Below, in pieces: positions 18,090 through 26,348 of a DNA stretch of 64,000 nucleotides. Source of the stretch: an uncultured Desulfobacterium sp. (lineage in GTDB: Bacteria; Desulfobacterota; DSM-4660; Desulfatiglandales; Desulfatiglandaceae); the NCBI GenBank assembly GCA_900258555.1, contig LT984856.1:236357-300356 (forward strand), written 5' to 3'. Every line of letters begins with the position of its first letter. The first letter of the stretch is position 1. Made by a program: the position numbers and the translations under genes. The notes under the pieces are model-generated. The model did not search any database. It was given only the letters and a program-made list of their open reading frames with translations, and was not told the DNA's origin.

Positions 18090-18249
18090 AAAAAAGCAGT
18101 TAGCACTTAGCGGTTAGCTATTAGTCAAGGAATTTCGACATGTTGACAACTTCAATGGTTTCACCCAATGGGTGAAGATATAAATTGGTGCAATATTTTG
18201 AATTTCTTAAGCTAAATGCTAAATGCTGACAGCTGACAGCATTTTTTAG
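18090..18249. repeat. fold-back repeat copy 2 (7-bp periodic arms)
   Basis: The left arm reads GCAGTTA, GCACTTA, GCGGTTA, GCTATTA; the right arm reads GCTAAAT, GCTAAAT, GCTGACA, GCTGACA, GC. The right arm is the reverse-complement type of the left, so a single strand could fold. The core shares AATTTCGACATGTTGACAAC and more with copy 1, in the same orientation. The PurN-like gene lies between the copies. Confidence 0.8.
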
Positions 18250-18372
18250 GTTAAAAGTCCAAGGGGCCAAGCTGACCCGTTTAATCCAGCAAACCTAAAG
18301 CCATTTTAAGGTCTTCTTCGCGGCGGAATCAAGATGGAATATGGTTTCCAGCCTGAGATACAATTTTTGGTT

Positions 18373-18402
18373 TTGACCTTTGCACCCATTTTATTCTATA
18401 AA
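18373..18402 (+). promoter_or_regulatory. sigma-70-like promoter
   Basis: TTGACC (18373-18378), an 18-base spacer and TATAAA (18397-18402). It lies about 70 bases before the 86-residue protein gene and could also drive the acyl-CoA dehydrogenase and helicase. Confidence 0.5.
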
Positions 18403-18473
18403 AATCGTTTTATTCATCTTACCCTTTCCCCACAGGGATGGAAGGCCCATAACCGTATCAAAAGGAGTGACAA

Positions 18474-18734
18474 ATGGCATATGATTCAAGTAAGGACCAG
18501 ATCCTTCATACATGGGAGAATGACAAGACCGGCCTGAATATCTCAATATGTCGTTACGGTGATGGTGAGGCCAAACTTCAGATTGGCCCCCGGACATACA
18601 CCAAGAAAGACGGGTCAAAATCGGCAACAAAGGCGGGCAGGCTTTCGATTGATGATGTCACCTGGCTTAACGATATCATCGAGCAGGTGATTGAGAAGAT
18701 GAATGAATATTTTTTGGAAGAAGGCGCCGGATAA
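18474..18734 (+). CDS. 86-residue protein, possibly PC4/YdbC-like
   Basis: A small protein with AAAGGAGTG well placed before the ATG. After a beta-rich first half (ISICRYGDGEAKLQIGPRTY) comes KKDGSKSATKAGRLSIDDVTWL and a final helix ending in acidic residues. This order (strands, KxG-rich turn, then a C-terminal helix) resembles the PC4/YdbC single-strand DNA-binding fold, but the match is by eye and weak. The gene precedes the acyl-CoA dehydrogenase by 86 bases in the same direction. A 7-base periodic TTTTGAA-type run lies in the gap. Confidence 0.65.
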   Translation: MAYDSSKDQILHTWENDKTGLNISICRYGDGEAKLQIGPRTYTKKDGSKSATKAGRLSIDDVTWLNDIIEQVIEKMNEYFLEEGAG

Positions 18735-18820
18735 CAGAGAATTTTGAATGTTGAATTTTGAATTAAGGCCGGATTATTCATTGAACACATAATTAAGTCT
18801 AAACAACAGGAGGACAGTGC

Positions 18821-20437
18821 ATGACAGAGCAGAGGAGATTAGATCCGGAAGTATTATCCATGGTCCTTGACACCATTGACAAGCTTGAAAAGGACAAGAT
18901 TACCCTGGAGGCAAAACTGGAGATGGACCGGGTCGGCGATTTTCCAGAGGAACTAATCCGTTTTATGCTTGGATCTGAGATTGCGCTGCACCTGATATTC
19001 ATCCCTGAGGAATATGGGGGGCTCGGGGCCGGGACCTCTGATATAGCTATTGTTTCTGAAAGGATGGCAAAGATGGATCTGGCCATTGCCACAGCCTTTC
19101 TTGCCATATGCCTTGGGATGGACCCCATAAGAGTCGGCTCGACGCCGGAACAGAAGCAAAAATATATCACAAGGATAGCGGAAGAAGGCATGGTAGTCGC
19201 CTATGGCGTTACAGAGCCTGAGGCGGGCAGCAATGTCCAGTCTCTCAAGACCAGGGCTGAACGGGTACTGGACGAAAACGGCAATATCAAGGGTTATAAG
19301 ATAAACGGCCAAAAGCAATTCATTACCAACGGCGGTGTTGCGGATCTGTATACAATCCTCGCAGACGCCCCTGACGGCCCGACATTTTTTATTGTAGAGG
19401 CAGGCTCTGAGGGCTTGAACCCGGGCAAGCACGAGGACAAGCACGGGATACGCGCCTCTGACACCTGCCCGCTTTCACTAGAAGATCTGTTTGTCCCCGT
19501 CGAAAATCTGGTAGGGGGCGTGGAGGGCCAGGGCCTTAAACAGGCAAATGAGGTATTCGGATACACCAGACTGATGGTGGCGACCTTCGGTCTCGGTGGC
19601 GGTATGGCCGCACTCGAACGGGCCATAAAATACTCCAAGGAAAGGGTGCAGTTCGGTACCACGCTTTCCGAAAAGCAGGGCTATACCCACAAACTCCTTG
19701 TGACTCATGCTGTACAACTTGAGGCCGCGCGCGCCTTTATAGAAGAGACCGGCCGAAGGCTTGACTCAGACGAAGAGGACTTGCAGGTGGAGGGCTCCAT
19801 TGCCAAGCTGTTCGCAACCGAGGCAGGGGACGCCACGGCCAATGATGCTATCCAGGCCTTTGGAGGATACGGTTACACCCGCGAATATGAAGTCGAAAAA
19901 ATTAAGAGGGATATCAAGATCCTGACCATATACGAGGGCACTAGTGAAATCCAGCAGAACATCATATCCACTTTTCGCTTAAGAACTACTGTGCGCTCCA
20001 AAGGCGGGTATTATTCCGAAATGGCGGATCGTATTGAAAAACTTCCGGCAGATTGCAGGCTTAATCTTGCTGGCGCCCTGAGGACATTGAATCAACTGAT
20101 TCTTGGCGCCAGAAACCACAAGCTGACAAAGGCCCAGCACGTGATGTTCAGGCTGGCTGATATTATAACATGGTGCGAGGTGGCAAACGCCCTGTGCCAT
20201 AAGGCCGCTGTATACAACGGGGAACAGAAGCATTCAACCGACTATATAAAGGCCTGCGCACGGCTGTTTGTGAGGGAAACAATAGAGAAGGTATACACAA
20301 ACGGCATCAAGATCGCCCTTGGCTGCGGCGCAACCATTGATGATGCGATTGAAGCGCTGAATTCTCTGAATATGGCTGAGACGGTCAAAGGATTCCTTGA
20401 GGACATGGACTTTGTGGCGGAGGGACTAGTTGTTTAA
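18821..20437 (+). CDS. acyl-CoA dehydrogenase
   Basis: A 538-residue flavoenzyme that oxidises acyl-CoA to enoyl-CoA and passes electrons to ETF. Visible family features: YGVTEPEAGSNV, KQFITNGGVAD, the FAD-binding GGYGYTREYEVEK and the catalytic base E372 in IYEGTSEIQQ. The last 150 residues extend past the usual 380-residue core, as in a subset of long bacterial acyl-CoA dehydrogenases. ACAGGAGG precedes the ATG. It is followed 11 bases later by a helicase gene, probably a shared transcript without a shared function. The acyl substrate is unknown. Confidence 0.95.
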   Translation: MTEQRRLDPEVLSMVLDTIDKLEKDKITLEAKLEMDRVGDFPEELIRFMLGSEIALHLIFIPEEYGGLGAGTSDIAIVSERMAKMDLAIATAFLAICLGMDPIRVGSTPEQKQKYITRIAEEGMVVAYGVTEPEAGSNVQSLKTRAERVLDENGNIKGYKINGQKQFITNGGVADLYTILADAPDGPTFFIVEAGSEGLNPGKHEDKHGIRASDTCPLSLEDLFVPVENLVGGVEGQGLKQANEVFGYTRLMVATFGLGGGMAALERAIKYSKERVQFGTTLSEKQGYTHKLLVTHAVQLEAARAFIEETGRRLDSDEEDLQVEGSIAKLFATEAGDATANDAIQAFGGYGYTREYEVEKIKRDIKILTIYEGTSEIQQNIISTFRLRTTVRSKGGYYSEMADRIEKLPADCRLNLAGALRTLNQLILGARNHKLTKAQHVMFRLADIITWCEVANALCHKAAVYNGEQKHSTDYIKACARLFVRETIEKVYTNGIKIALGCGATIDDAIEALNSLNMAETVKGFLEDMDFVAEGLVV

Positions 20438-20448
20438 TCGTCCTATCT

Positions 20449-22803
20449 TTGGATACATTACCTGGTGCGGTTGTGCCTGATAGAAGATATCCAAGACGAT
20501 CAGTCCGGGGGCAATTGAGGTCCAGGAGAGGCTCAAGGACCGGCGAGGATTCATTCCAGCCCAGATTGGACCCGCAGCTTAGGCAGGTCTTTGGCATGAT
20601 CGGGGTGCCTGAACCTGGGCCATTTGTGCCTGACCCATTCCAACTTAGGGCAATCGAGCTGATAGCCGATTATGACGTCCTGGTCAGCGCCCCCACGGGT
20701 TCCGGCAAGACCTGGATCGCCATACAGACCATCCATTCATATATGGCCAAAGGCCGGAGGGTGTGGTACGCTTCTCCTCTTAAAGCCCTTTCAAACTCCA
20801 TATATTTTCAATTCTGTAAAGAATTCGGTCCAGAATCCTGCGGGATACTGACCGGCGACAGAAAAGAAAATCCCGATGCCCCTATCATTGTCGGCACCAC
20901 GGAAATATTGAGAAACCAGCTCTATGACGCCATGCACCACGCAGTCAGTATCGGGACTGACTTGGTAATATTGGATGAGGCCCATTACCTGAGCGACCCT
21001 GAACGCGGCGTTGTCTGGGAAGAGGTGCTGATATATCTGCCTGCAAGAGTCAGGCTGATGCTGCTTTCTGCAACCATATCAAATGCTGAAGAGGTATGCG
21101 ATTGGTTGAAGACAATCCGCGGAGCGCCAAACAGGGTGGTTCTTGCCGAGGGGAGGCCAGTGCCCCTTGAAATGCTTTTCCTCTTCCCTGACGGACTCAT
21201 CGGGCCACTTGGCGGAAAAAGAGGACTTAGCCCAGGGGTGAAGAAATTTCTCTATATTAACAGGGAAAAAAAACTGGGCAGACCCGAGAAGATAAACTAC
21301 GGGCAGATAATTAAGTGCCTTAGAAAATATAACCTCCTGCCGGCCATATTCTTTCTGAAATCAAGGGCCGATTGTGACCGTGCCCTTAAGACATGCCCGC
21401 CTGTTGCTGCTGAAGATGATCTTTTGACCAGAGACCATAATGAATTCATCAAGGATTATCCACATCTTGAGGAGCATCGTCAGACCAAGCCGCTTCTTGA
21501 AAGCAGGGTGGCCTCTCATCACGGGGGGCAGCTACCGTACTGGAAGGTGTTGGTTGAAAAGATGATGGGCAGGGGTCATCTGGAGGCCATATTTTCTACA
21601 TCAACAGTGGCGGCAGGCGTTAATTTTCCTGCAAGGACAGTGGTGCTGGTTCAAAGCGACAGGTATAACGGGCATGAATTCGCCAATCTTACCGCAACAG
21701 AGCTCCACCAGATGATAGGACGCGCCGGAAGACGTGGTAAGGACAATATCGGGTTTACCCTGATTATACCTGGGGCGTACCAGGACCCCAAGCTGATATA
21801 TGAATTAAGGGATTCGCCTCCTGAGCCTCTTTTAAGCCAGATACACATCAATTTTTCAATGACCTTGAATCTCCTATTGTCGCACACGCCCCTTGATATC
21901 AAACGGCTCGTGGAGCGTTCTTTTGCCTCGTTCCAGAAAAAGGGATCGGAAACAATTTTCAAGAAAAATTATGACAGGCTGCTAAAGAATCTAAGGAAGG
22001 TCCTGCCCAGGGCGAAATGTGATACCCATGACCCTTACGAGGTTATGGAGAATATCGGGAGGCTCTCAGATTTAAGGAAAAAAGCCCCACAATATGAATA
22101 CGTTTTAGATCATACCCCGTGCCAGACCTGCGAGCATATCAATGTCTGCCAGGGTAAGGCCAGAAAATCCCTTCGCAAACTGCTCAGGGAGATATTAACA
22201 ATAGCAGAGCAGATGACAGGCACGGGCGGATGGCTATGGCTCAGTTTCAAGCGTCACTTGAGATTTCTGAAAGAGACCGGTTTTGTGGATGGGCTAGATC
22301 GCTTGACCCAGGACGGTTTGTGGGCGTCCAAATTGAGGGTGGATCAACCGCTATTGATCGCAGAGGCTATTAGAAAAGGGGCATTTGACGATGCCACTGC
22401 CGAATTGCTGGCAGCAGGGCTTGCCCCTTTTGTATGGGACAGGACACAGGACGTTGAGCTGCGCTCAATGGGAGAGTTGGATCTGTCAGGACTTGAATAT
22501 TTATTCGGGAAGGTCAAGGAAAGAATCCAGGGATTAACAAATCTGAAAAAGGGAAGAGGATTTCCGAGCCCCAAGATCCTGTTCTGGCCTGCCGCGGCCC
22601 TGTTTATGTGGGCAAAGGGGCTCTCATGGGAGCAGATATTGCTCGGAATTTCAGTAGATGAGGGGGACTTGGCTTCACTGATCCTCAGGACCGCTGATCA
22701 TCTAAGACAAATAGTCAGCCTCAGGCAGACCCACCCCCATATCGCCTCAGTGGCTGAAGAGGCTATTAATATGATATTAAGAGAGCCGGTGTATCTGGAC
22801 TAG
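20449..22803 (+). CDS. DEAD/DEAH-box helicase, Ski2-like
   Basis: A 784-residue superfamily 2 helicase. Motif I is SAPTGSGKTW near residue 80, motif II is LDEAHYL, motif III is LLSATISN; the second RecA domain has ASHHGG, STSTVAAGVNFPA and the motif VI HQMIGRAGRRGKD, a Ski2/Brr2 type signature. A CQTCEHINVC segment near residue 560 could be a small metal site. The start is unclear: TTG at 20449 is the first possible codon, and the first 40 residues are Arg-rich and low in family likeness, so a later start is possible. It probably unwinds RNA or DNA in repair or RNA processing. Confidence 0.85.
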   Translation: MDTLPGAVVPDRRYPRRSVRGQLRSRRGSRTGEDSFQPRLDPQLRQVFGMIGVPEPGPFVPDPFQLRAIELIADYDVLVSAPTGSGKTWIAIQTIHSYMAKGRRVWYASPLKALSNSIYFQFCKEFGPESCGILTGDRKENPDAPIIVGTTEILRNQLYDAMHHAVSIGTDLVILDEAHYLSDPERGVVWEEVLIYLPARVRLMLLSATISNAEEVCDWLKTIRGAPNRVVLAEGRPVPLEMLFLFPDGLIGPLGGKRGLSPGVKKFLYINREKKLGRPEKINYGQIIKCLRKYNLLPAIFFLKSRADCDRALKTCPPVAAEDDLLTRDHNEFIKDYPHLEEHRQTKPLLESRVASHHGGQLPYWKVLVEKMMGRGHLEAIFSTSTVAAGVNFPARTVVLVQSDRYNGHEFANLTATELHQMIGRAGRRGKDNIGFTLIIPGAYQDPKLIYELRDSPPEPLLSQIHINFSMTLNLLLSHTPLDIKRLVERSFASFQKKGSETIFKKNYDRLLKNLRKVLPRAKCDTHDPYEVMENIGRLSDLRKKAPQYEYVLDHTPCQTCEHINVCQGKARKSLRKLLREILTIAEQMTGTGGWLWLSFKRHLRFLKETGFVDGLDRLTQDGLWASKLRVDQPLLIAEAIRKGAFDDATAELLAAGLAPFVWDRTQDVELRSMGELDLSGLEYLFGKVKERIQGLTNLKKGRGFPSPKILFWPAAALFMWAKGLSWEQILLGISVDEGDLASLILRTADHLRQIVSLRQTHPHIASVAEEAINMILREPVYLD

Positions 22804-23037
22804 AAAAATAGGGCGTAATTTTGCTCAGTAATGATTCCCCATTCGATTCAGCACGCTAGGACCACCAAAAAAGGCTTAGAGATTTTTATGCTGTTGCAGC
22901 CTCACCAAATTCTTTTACCTCGGCAGGCTCTTATCAGCAAGCCAGGCATCGTATGCATTATATTGGTTTGTTTCGATATTTTTAGTGTATCGAACACGAA
23001 TACTATCGAAAATCCGAACCATGCCGTTGTTGGCCGA
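22804..23037. other. gene-free stretch with a decayed coding remnant
   Basis: Bases 22888-22944 align with 29001-29058 at clear similarity (shared ATGCTGTTG, AAATTCTTT, and AGCAAGCCA/AGTAAGCCA ends). Read on the minus strand both give related peptides (PAEVKEFGEAATA here, PSEVKEFREATTA there), broken by stops here. They look like leftovers of one lost gene family. Confidence 0.4.
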
Positions 23038-23316
23038 TTATTTTCTCGCTTCAACTAAATTTCCGTTAAGGAATTTGTGGATGATGCTGGATACGTAAGT
23101 CTGATAGGGCAAGCCTTCGTTGACTGCCCTTTTTTGTAGCTCAAGAAGATCTCTTTCCGAAATCCGTATATTTAACCTCTTATCCTTGCGTAACGTATTA
23201 CGGGCATAGGCCATTAATTCTTTTTTTCTTTTAGTAAGGTTTGTAACTGGTACCCACTCATCTTTCTCAAAACTATCGAGTATTTCTTTTTCTTCTTTCG
23301 TTAATTTCGTCTTCAT
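23038..23316 (-). CDS. ribbon-helix-helix antitoxin (BrnA/CopG-like)
   Basis: A 92-residue protein with the C-terminal pattern RLNIRISERDLLELQKRA followed by GLPYQTYVSSIIHKFLNG, typical of CopG-type antitoxins of the BrnA group, where the strand-helix-helix binds operator DNA. The N-terminal half is charged and probably wraps the toxin. Its start codon overlaps the stop of the upstream toxin gene by four bases, so translation is coupled. This places the toxin first and the antitoxin second, as in brnTA. Confidence 0.85.
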   Translation of the reverse strand: MKTKLTKEEKEILDSFEKDEWVPVTNLTKRKKELMAYARNTLRKDKRLNIRISERDLLELQKRAVNEGLPYQTYVSSIIHKFLNGNLVEARK

Positions 23317-23603
23317 GTTTTTCCTCCAAGATATCTTTGTGTTGCTTTCCTACTTGGAATGATGGTTTTCAAAAATAGTTCTTCATCATTCTCGACATAA
23401 GGTATGAGATAGGCGTGATTGGCAATATTAATAACCATAATTCGCTGTCCGGGATAATCTTCCTGATTGGGATACCGGTAGTCGTCTAATATGTCACCCC
23501 TTTCAATAAAAAACACCACATCCTCAAAACAGATGCCCCTAGACGACTTAAGCGCGATGCTCTTTTCCGTATTCCAGTTTATTCTTTTATTTAAAGCCAA
23601 CAT
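23313..23603 (-). CDS. putative toxin of a BrnT-like toxin-antitoxin pair
   Basis: From the internal ATG at 23603 the product has 96 residues: INWNTEKSIALKSSRGICFEDV, then ILDDYRYPNQEDYPGQRIMV and a C-terminal part ending in PSRKATQRYLGGKT. Small proteins of this pattern next to a CopG antitoxin are BrnT-like ribonucleases. The frame extends to 23693, but the added 30 residues are Arg-rich and unlike the family, and GAGAG lies just before the chosen ATG. The toxic activity is inferred from context. Confidence 0.75.
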   Translation of the reverse strand: MLALNKRINWNTEKSIALKSSRGICFEDVVFFIERGDILDDYRYPNQEDYPGQRIMVINIANHAYLIPYVENDEELFLKTIIPSRKATQRYLGGKT

Positions 23604-23847
23604 TAAAGGCTCTCTATGTCCTCTTTGGCGGCGGCCTGGCATTGACATCCCACAGCCCAAGACATTTGAGGATCTTCTGAATTTGCCTAACATGGCTTGG
23701 TCAAAAGCAACTCTCAGATAACTCAGCCCCCAAGGTTACGATAAGTAGAAGGGAAAATAGGGACAGGCTCCTTTTGCTTTTTTTGCCCGATTCTTTATCA
23801 AGTTCAGTCCAGAATCATAGTATATTCACTGATAATATTTGTTTGTG

Positions 23848-23913
23848 AAAATGCCTGAAGATTACAGGTGGACGTCTTTTAGACTTCATTTTCAGGGCAA
23901 CCATATGAAATGG
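23848..23913 (+). pseudogene. remnant of a REP-associated (Y1) transposase C-terminus
   Basis: The peptide PEDYRWTSFRLHFQGN matches the conserved C-terminal end of tyrosine (Y1) transposases of the TnpA-REP group, where a PxDYxWSSYR pattern is typical. Nothing else of the gene is left upstream. A GGGACAGGCTCC motif, of the type often found near these transposases, lies 90 bases upstream at about 23760. Confidence 0.5.
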
Positions 23914-23950
23914 ATTGACATGCTGTGCTTTTTTGTTTACGATGAACTAC

Positions 23951-24415
23951 ATGAAGATATTAATGGACTCAGACTGTCTTATCAAAATTACCAAAGCCGG
24001 GTTAAAAGAGCTGATTGGAAGGCTCCATCAAATATTCATACCCGAGACAGTACAAAAGGAAGTGGTGTTGGCCGGCAAATCCAAAGGGTGCGAAGATGCC
24101 TTTATTGTGGAGGAGAACATCAAATCTAATGTCATTAAGGTATCAGAATCTCCATCGAAATTTAATAACGGAGATGACGCATTAGTGGAGCAGTTCAGAA
24201 ATTCTGATTATGATGTGGCAGCCACTGATGATGCAAAGTTGACCCGCAGGCTGATAGCAAATGATATTCCCTTTATTCTACCGGCGCTAATTATATTCAA
24301 ACTCTTTGCCGACAACCACATTGATCGGGCTGCATTTTCAAAGGCCATGGACAAGTTGGTGCCTTTTATCAGCAAAGACGAATACAGCACTGTCATACTG
24401 CTGGCGGAGAAATAA
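23951..24415 (+). CDS. PIN-like toxin (DUF3368-like)
   Basis: Starting at the ATG at 23951 the product begins MKILMDSDCLIKITKAGL, the usual PIN-domain opening with the first catalytic Asp. Further acidic positions follow in NNGDDALVEQF and AATDDAKL, and PFILPALIIFKL near the end; together these can build the metal-binding RNase site. Length is about 154 residues. The frame reaches back to 23915 without a better start; no strong ribosome-binding site is visible. The antitoxin-like gene begins two bases after the stop. Target RNA is unknown. Confidence 0.75.
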   Translation: MKILMDSDCLIKITKAGLKELIGRLHQIFIPETVQKEVVLAGKSKGCEDAFIVEENIKSNVIKVSESPSKFNNGDDALVEQFRNSDYDVAATDDAKLTRRLIANDIPFILPALIIFKLFADNHIDRAAFSKAMDKLVPFISKDEYSTVILLAEK

Positions 24416-24417
24416 AA

Positions 24418-24702
24418 ATGAAGGTAAAATCCATTCGAATTCCGCAAGAAATTGATGACGCAGTTGAGTTTGTGTCCAATTTAGAGAAAATAGATAAAAC
24501 TCAGTCGTTCAGAAAACTGGCAAGAATCGGATTTGAATTCTACGTTGCGAAAACATACCGGGAAGGCAGAATAAGCTTACGAGAGGCGTCTGATTTATTA
24601 GGCCTTACACTTTCTGAAGCAATTGATCTTTTGTCTGATATGGGGGTTCGGGGAAATATTCGTGCTGAACATTTACTTGAATCCCTTAACAGCCTTTCAT
24701 AG
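24418..24702 (+). CDS. antitoxin, UPF0175/ribbon-helix-helix-like
   Basis: A 94-residue protein. The N-terminus KVKSIRIPQEIDDAVEFV is a ribbon-helix-helix opening; the middle has FRKLARIGFEFYVAKTYREG and the C-terminus RISLREASDLLGLTLSEAIDLLSDMG, which is the UPF0175 helix-turn-helix style seen in antitoxins paired with PIN or DUF3368 toxins. It directly follows the PIN-like gene, so the two are read as a toxin-antitoxin module. A bidirectional terminator ends the unit 50 bases later. Confidence 0.8.
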   Translation: MKVKSIRIPQEIDDAVEFVSNLEKIDKTQSFRKLARIGFEFYVAKTYREGRISLREASDLLGLTLSEAIDLLSDMGVRGNIRAEHLLESLNSLS

Positions 24703-24750
24703 GACCTGCTTCCCAAAGTTAGCCCCATAAGATATCATTTTAATCCTGAT

Positions 24751-24780
24751 AAAAAAGCCCTGCCAAATGGCAGGGCTTTT
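24751..24780. terminator. bidirectional terminator
   Basis: Perfect stem GCCCTGCC/GGCAGGGC with AAAT loop, flanked by A6 and T4. It can end both the plus-strand toxin-antitoxin unit and the minus-strand flavoprotein remnant. It is related to the hairpin at 30208-30238. Confidence 0.9.
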
Positions 24781-24807
24781 ATTTTCATTTGTGTGCTTTT
24801 ACAATCC

Positions 24808-25122
24808 TTATTTAAACTTCGGATTCTTATTGGCCTCGATCTTCGGTGCCGGCCAATCCTTTACCTTTTGCATCCACTCTGTTTCCTGGATGAAGAGATC
24901 TGTATCTGCCGGTCCGGGCGGGTTGGAAAGCGCATCCGGATCAAACTCTTCCTTAAACCGGATCATCCACTTGTGATAATCAGGGCCGTATGCCGGGCCT
25001 GTGAGGAACAGTGGCTTGTGTGATGCCAGTTGTGCCGTATAGTAGCGGTTTTCTATATTCATCTTTGATAGGGCCACTGACCACTCATTCACCTTGTGCT
25101 TCTGCTCGTCATCCGGATCCTT
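24808..25122 (-). pseudogene. truncated 3' copy of the FAD-binding oxidase gene
   Basis: The last 105 codons of a flavoprotein nearly identical in protein sequence to the C-terminus of the gene at 30263-31891 (only about four changes, for example NEWSV for DEWSV). At DNA level the two differ at roughly one base in ten, mostly third positions. Similarity stops abruptly at GGATCC (25117-25122), beyond which unrelated DNA begins. The FAD domain is gone, so it cannot make a working enzyme. Even the terminator 30 bases after its stop has its counterpart after the full gene. Confidence 0.9.
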
Positions 25123-25187
25123 TTCTATTGACATCAATTTTTTCTTTCCTTAAATTAGGAAACATCAATTCCAAATAGGAAGGAAAA

Positions 25188-26348
25188 ATGGAAGAAATCA
25201 ATCGTTTTTTCCATGATCCAGGACAGAGCTTTTTTCTGTTTGGACCTCTTGGCACCGGCAAATCCACATGGCTTAGCAGGCATTACAAAGAAGCCCTCAT
25301 TATTGATCTTCTGTCGCCTGATGTTTATCGTTCCTACGCAGCCAAGCCGGAAAGACTAAAAGAGGTGCTTGATGGGCAACGACCCGGCAGGACAATTGTT
25401 ATATACGAAATTCAGAAGGTGCCGCACCTCTTGGATGTTGTGCATCAGCTTATGGAACAACATGCTGGGTGGCGCTTTATTCTGACCGGATCCAGTTCCA
25501 GAAAGCTTAAGAGATCAGGTGTAGATCTCCTTGCCGGACGTGCGGTCCTCAAAACCATGCACCCCTTTATGGCTGCAGAACTGGGCGGGAGGTTCTCGCT
25601 GAGAGAAAGCCTGAATACAGGAATGGTGCCTTTGGTTTTTTCTTCTTCTAGTCCGCAGGATGTCCTTAAAACTTATGCTGCGCTATATTTGACAGAAGAA
25701 GTCCAGATGGAGGGACTTATCCGGAATATGGGGGGCTTCAGCCGTTTTCTCGAAGCTATCAGTTTTTCACACGGTACGATCCTCAATGTTGCCAATATAG
25801 CAAGAGAATGTCAGGTTGAAAGAAAAACCGTTGAGGGATATGTTTCAGTAATTGAGGATTTACTCCTTTCCTTCAGAATCCCTGTTTTTTCAAGACGCGC
25901 AAAACGCCATTTGGCATCCCATCCGAAGTTCTATTATTTTGACTCAGGTGTCTTCAGATCCTTGCGCCCTTCAGGGCCCATGGACGCAGCACAGGAAATA
26001 GATGGAGCAGCCTTGGAAGGGCTTGTTGCGCAACATCTACGCGCCTGGATTGCCTACAGAGGAGATGTCTGCAATCTTTTCTATTGGCGCACTAAATCCG
26101 GAAACGAAGTTGACTTTGTAGTATATGGGCAAGATACATTTTATGCCATAGAAGTAAAAAACAGTCTACAGATCCACCCGAAGATGCTAAATGGATTAAC
26201 TGCATTCAGGCAGGACTACCCTGAGGCGCAACTATGCTTGCTATACCGGGGAGAAGAGAGCCTGAAAGTAAAAGACATTTTGTGCCAGCCTTGTGAAGAA
26301 TTTTTACGAAATCTCACACCGGAAAAGCCAATTCCTGTTGAGGCTTAA
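25188..26348 (+). CDS. AAA ATPase with DUF4143 domain
   Basis: A 386-residue protein: Walker A GPLGTGKST at residues 19-27, a sensor-like FILTGSSSRKL, and a C-terminal DUF4143 part with YYFDSGVFRSL, ALEGLVAQHLRAW and NEVDFVV, which resembles a PD-(D/E)xK nuclease-like core ending in AIEVKNS. At Walker B the usual LDEIQ is IVIYEIQKV, so the Asp is replaced by Tyr. Many members of this family carry out unknown roles in accessory DNA. AGGAAGGAAAA precedes the ATG, and an inverted repeat of TTTCCT/AGGAAG type lies between it and the flavoprotein remnant. Confidence 0.85.
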   Translation: MEEINRFFHDPGQSFFLFGPLGTGKSTWLSRHYKEALIIDLLSPDVYRSYAAKPERLKEVLDGQRPGRTIVIYEIQKVPHLLDVVHQLMEQHAGWRFILTGSSSRKLKRSGVDLLAGRAVLKTMHPFMAAELGGRFSLRESLNTGMVPLVFSSSSPQDVLKTYAALYLTEEVQMEGLIRNMGGFSRFLEAISFSHGTILNVANIARECQVERKTVEGYVSVIEDLLLSFRIPVFSRRAKRHLASHPKFYYFDSGVFRSLRPSGPMDAAQEIDGAALEGLVAQHLRAWIAYRGDVCNLFYWRTKSGNEVDFVVYGQDTFYAIEVKNSLQIHPKMLNGLTAFRQDYPEAQLCLLYRGEESLKVKDILCQPCEEFLRNLTPEKPIPVEA

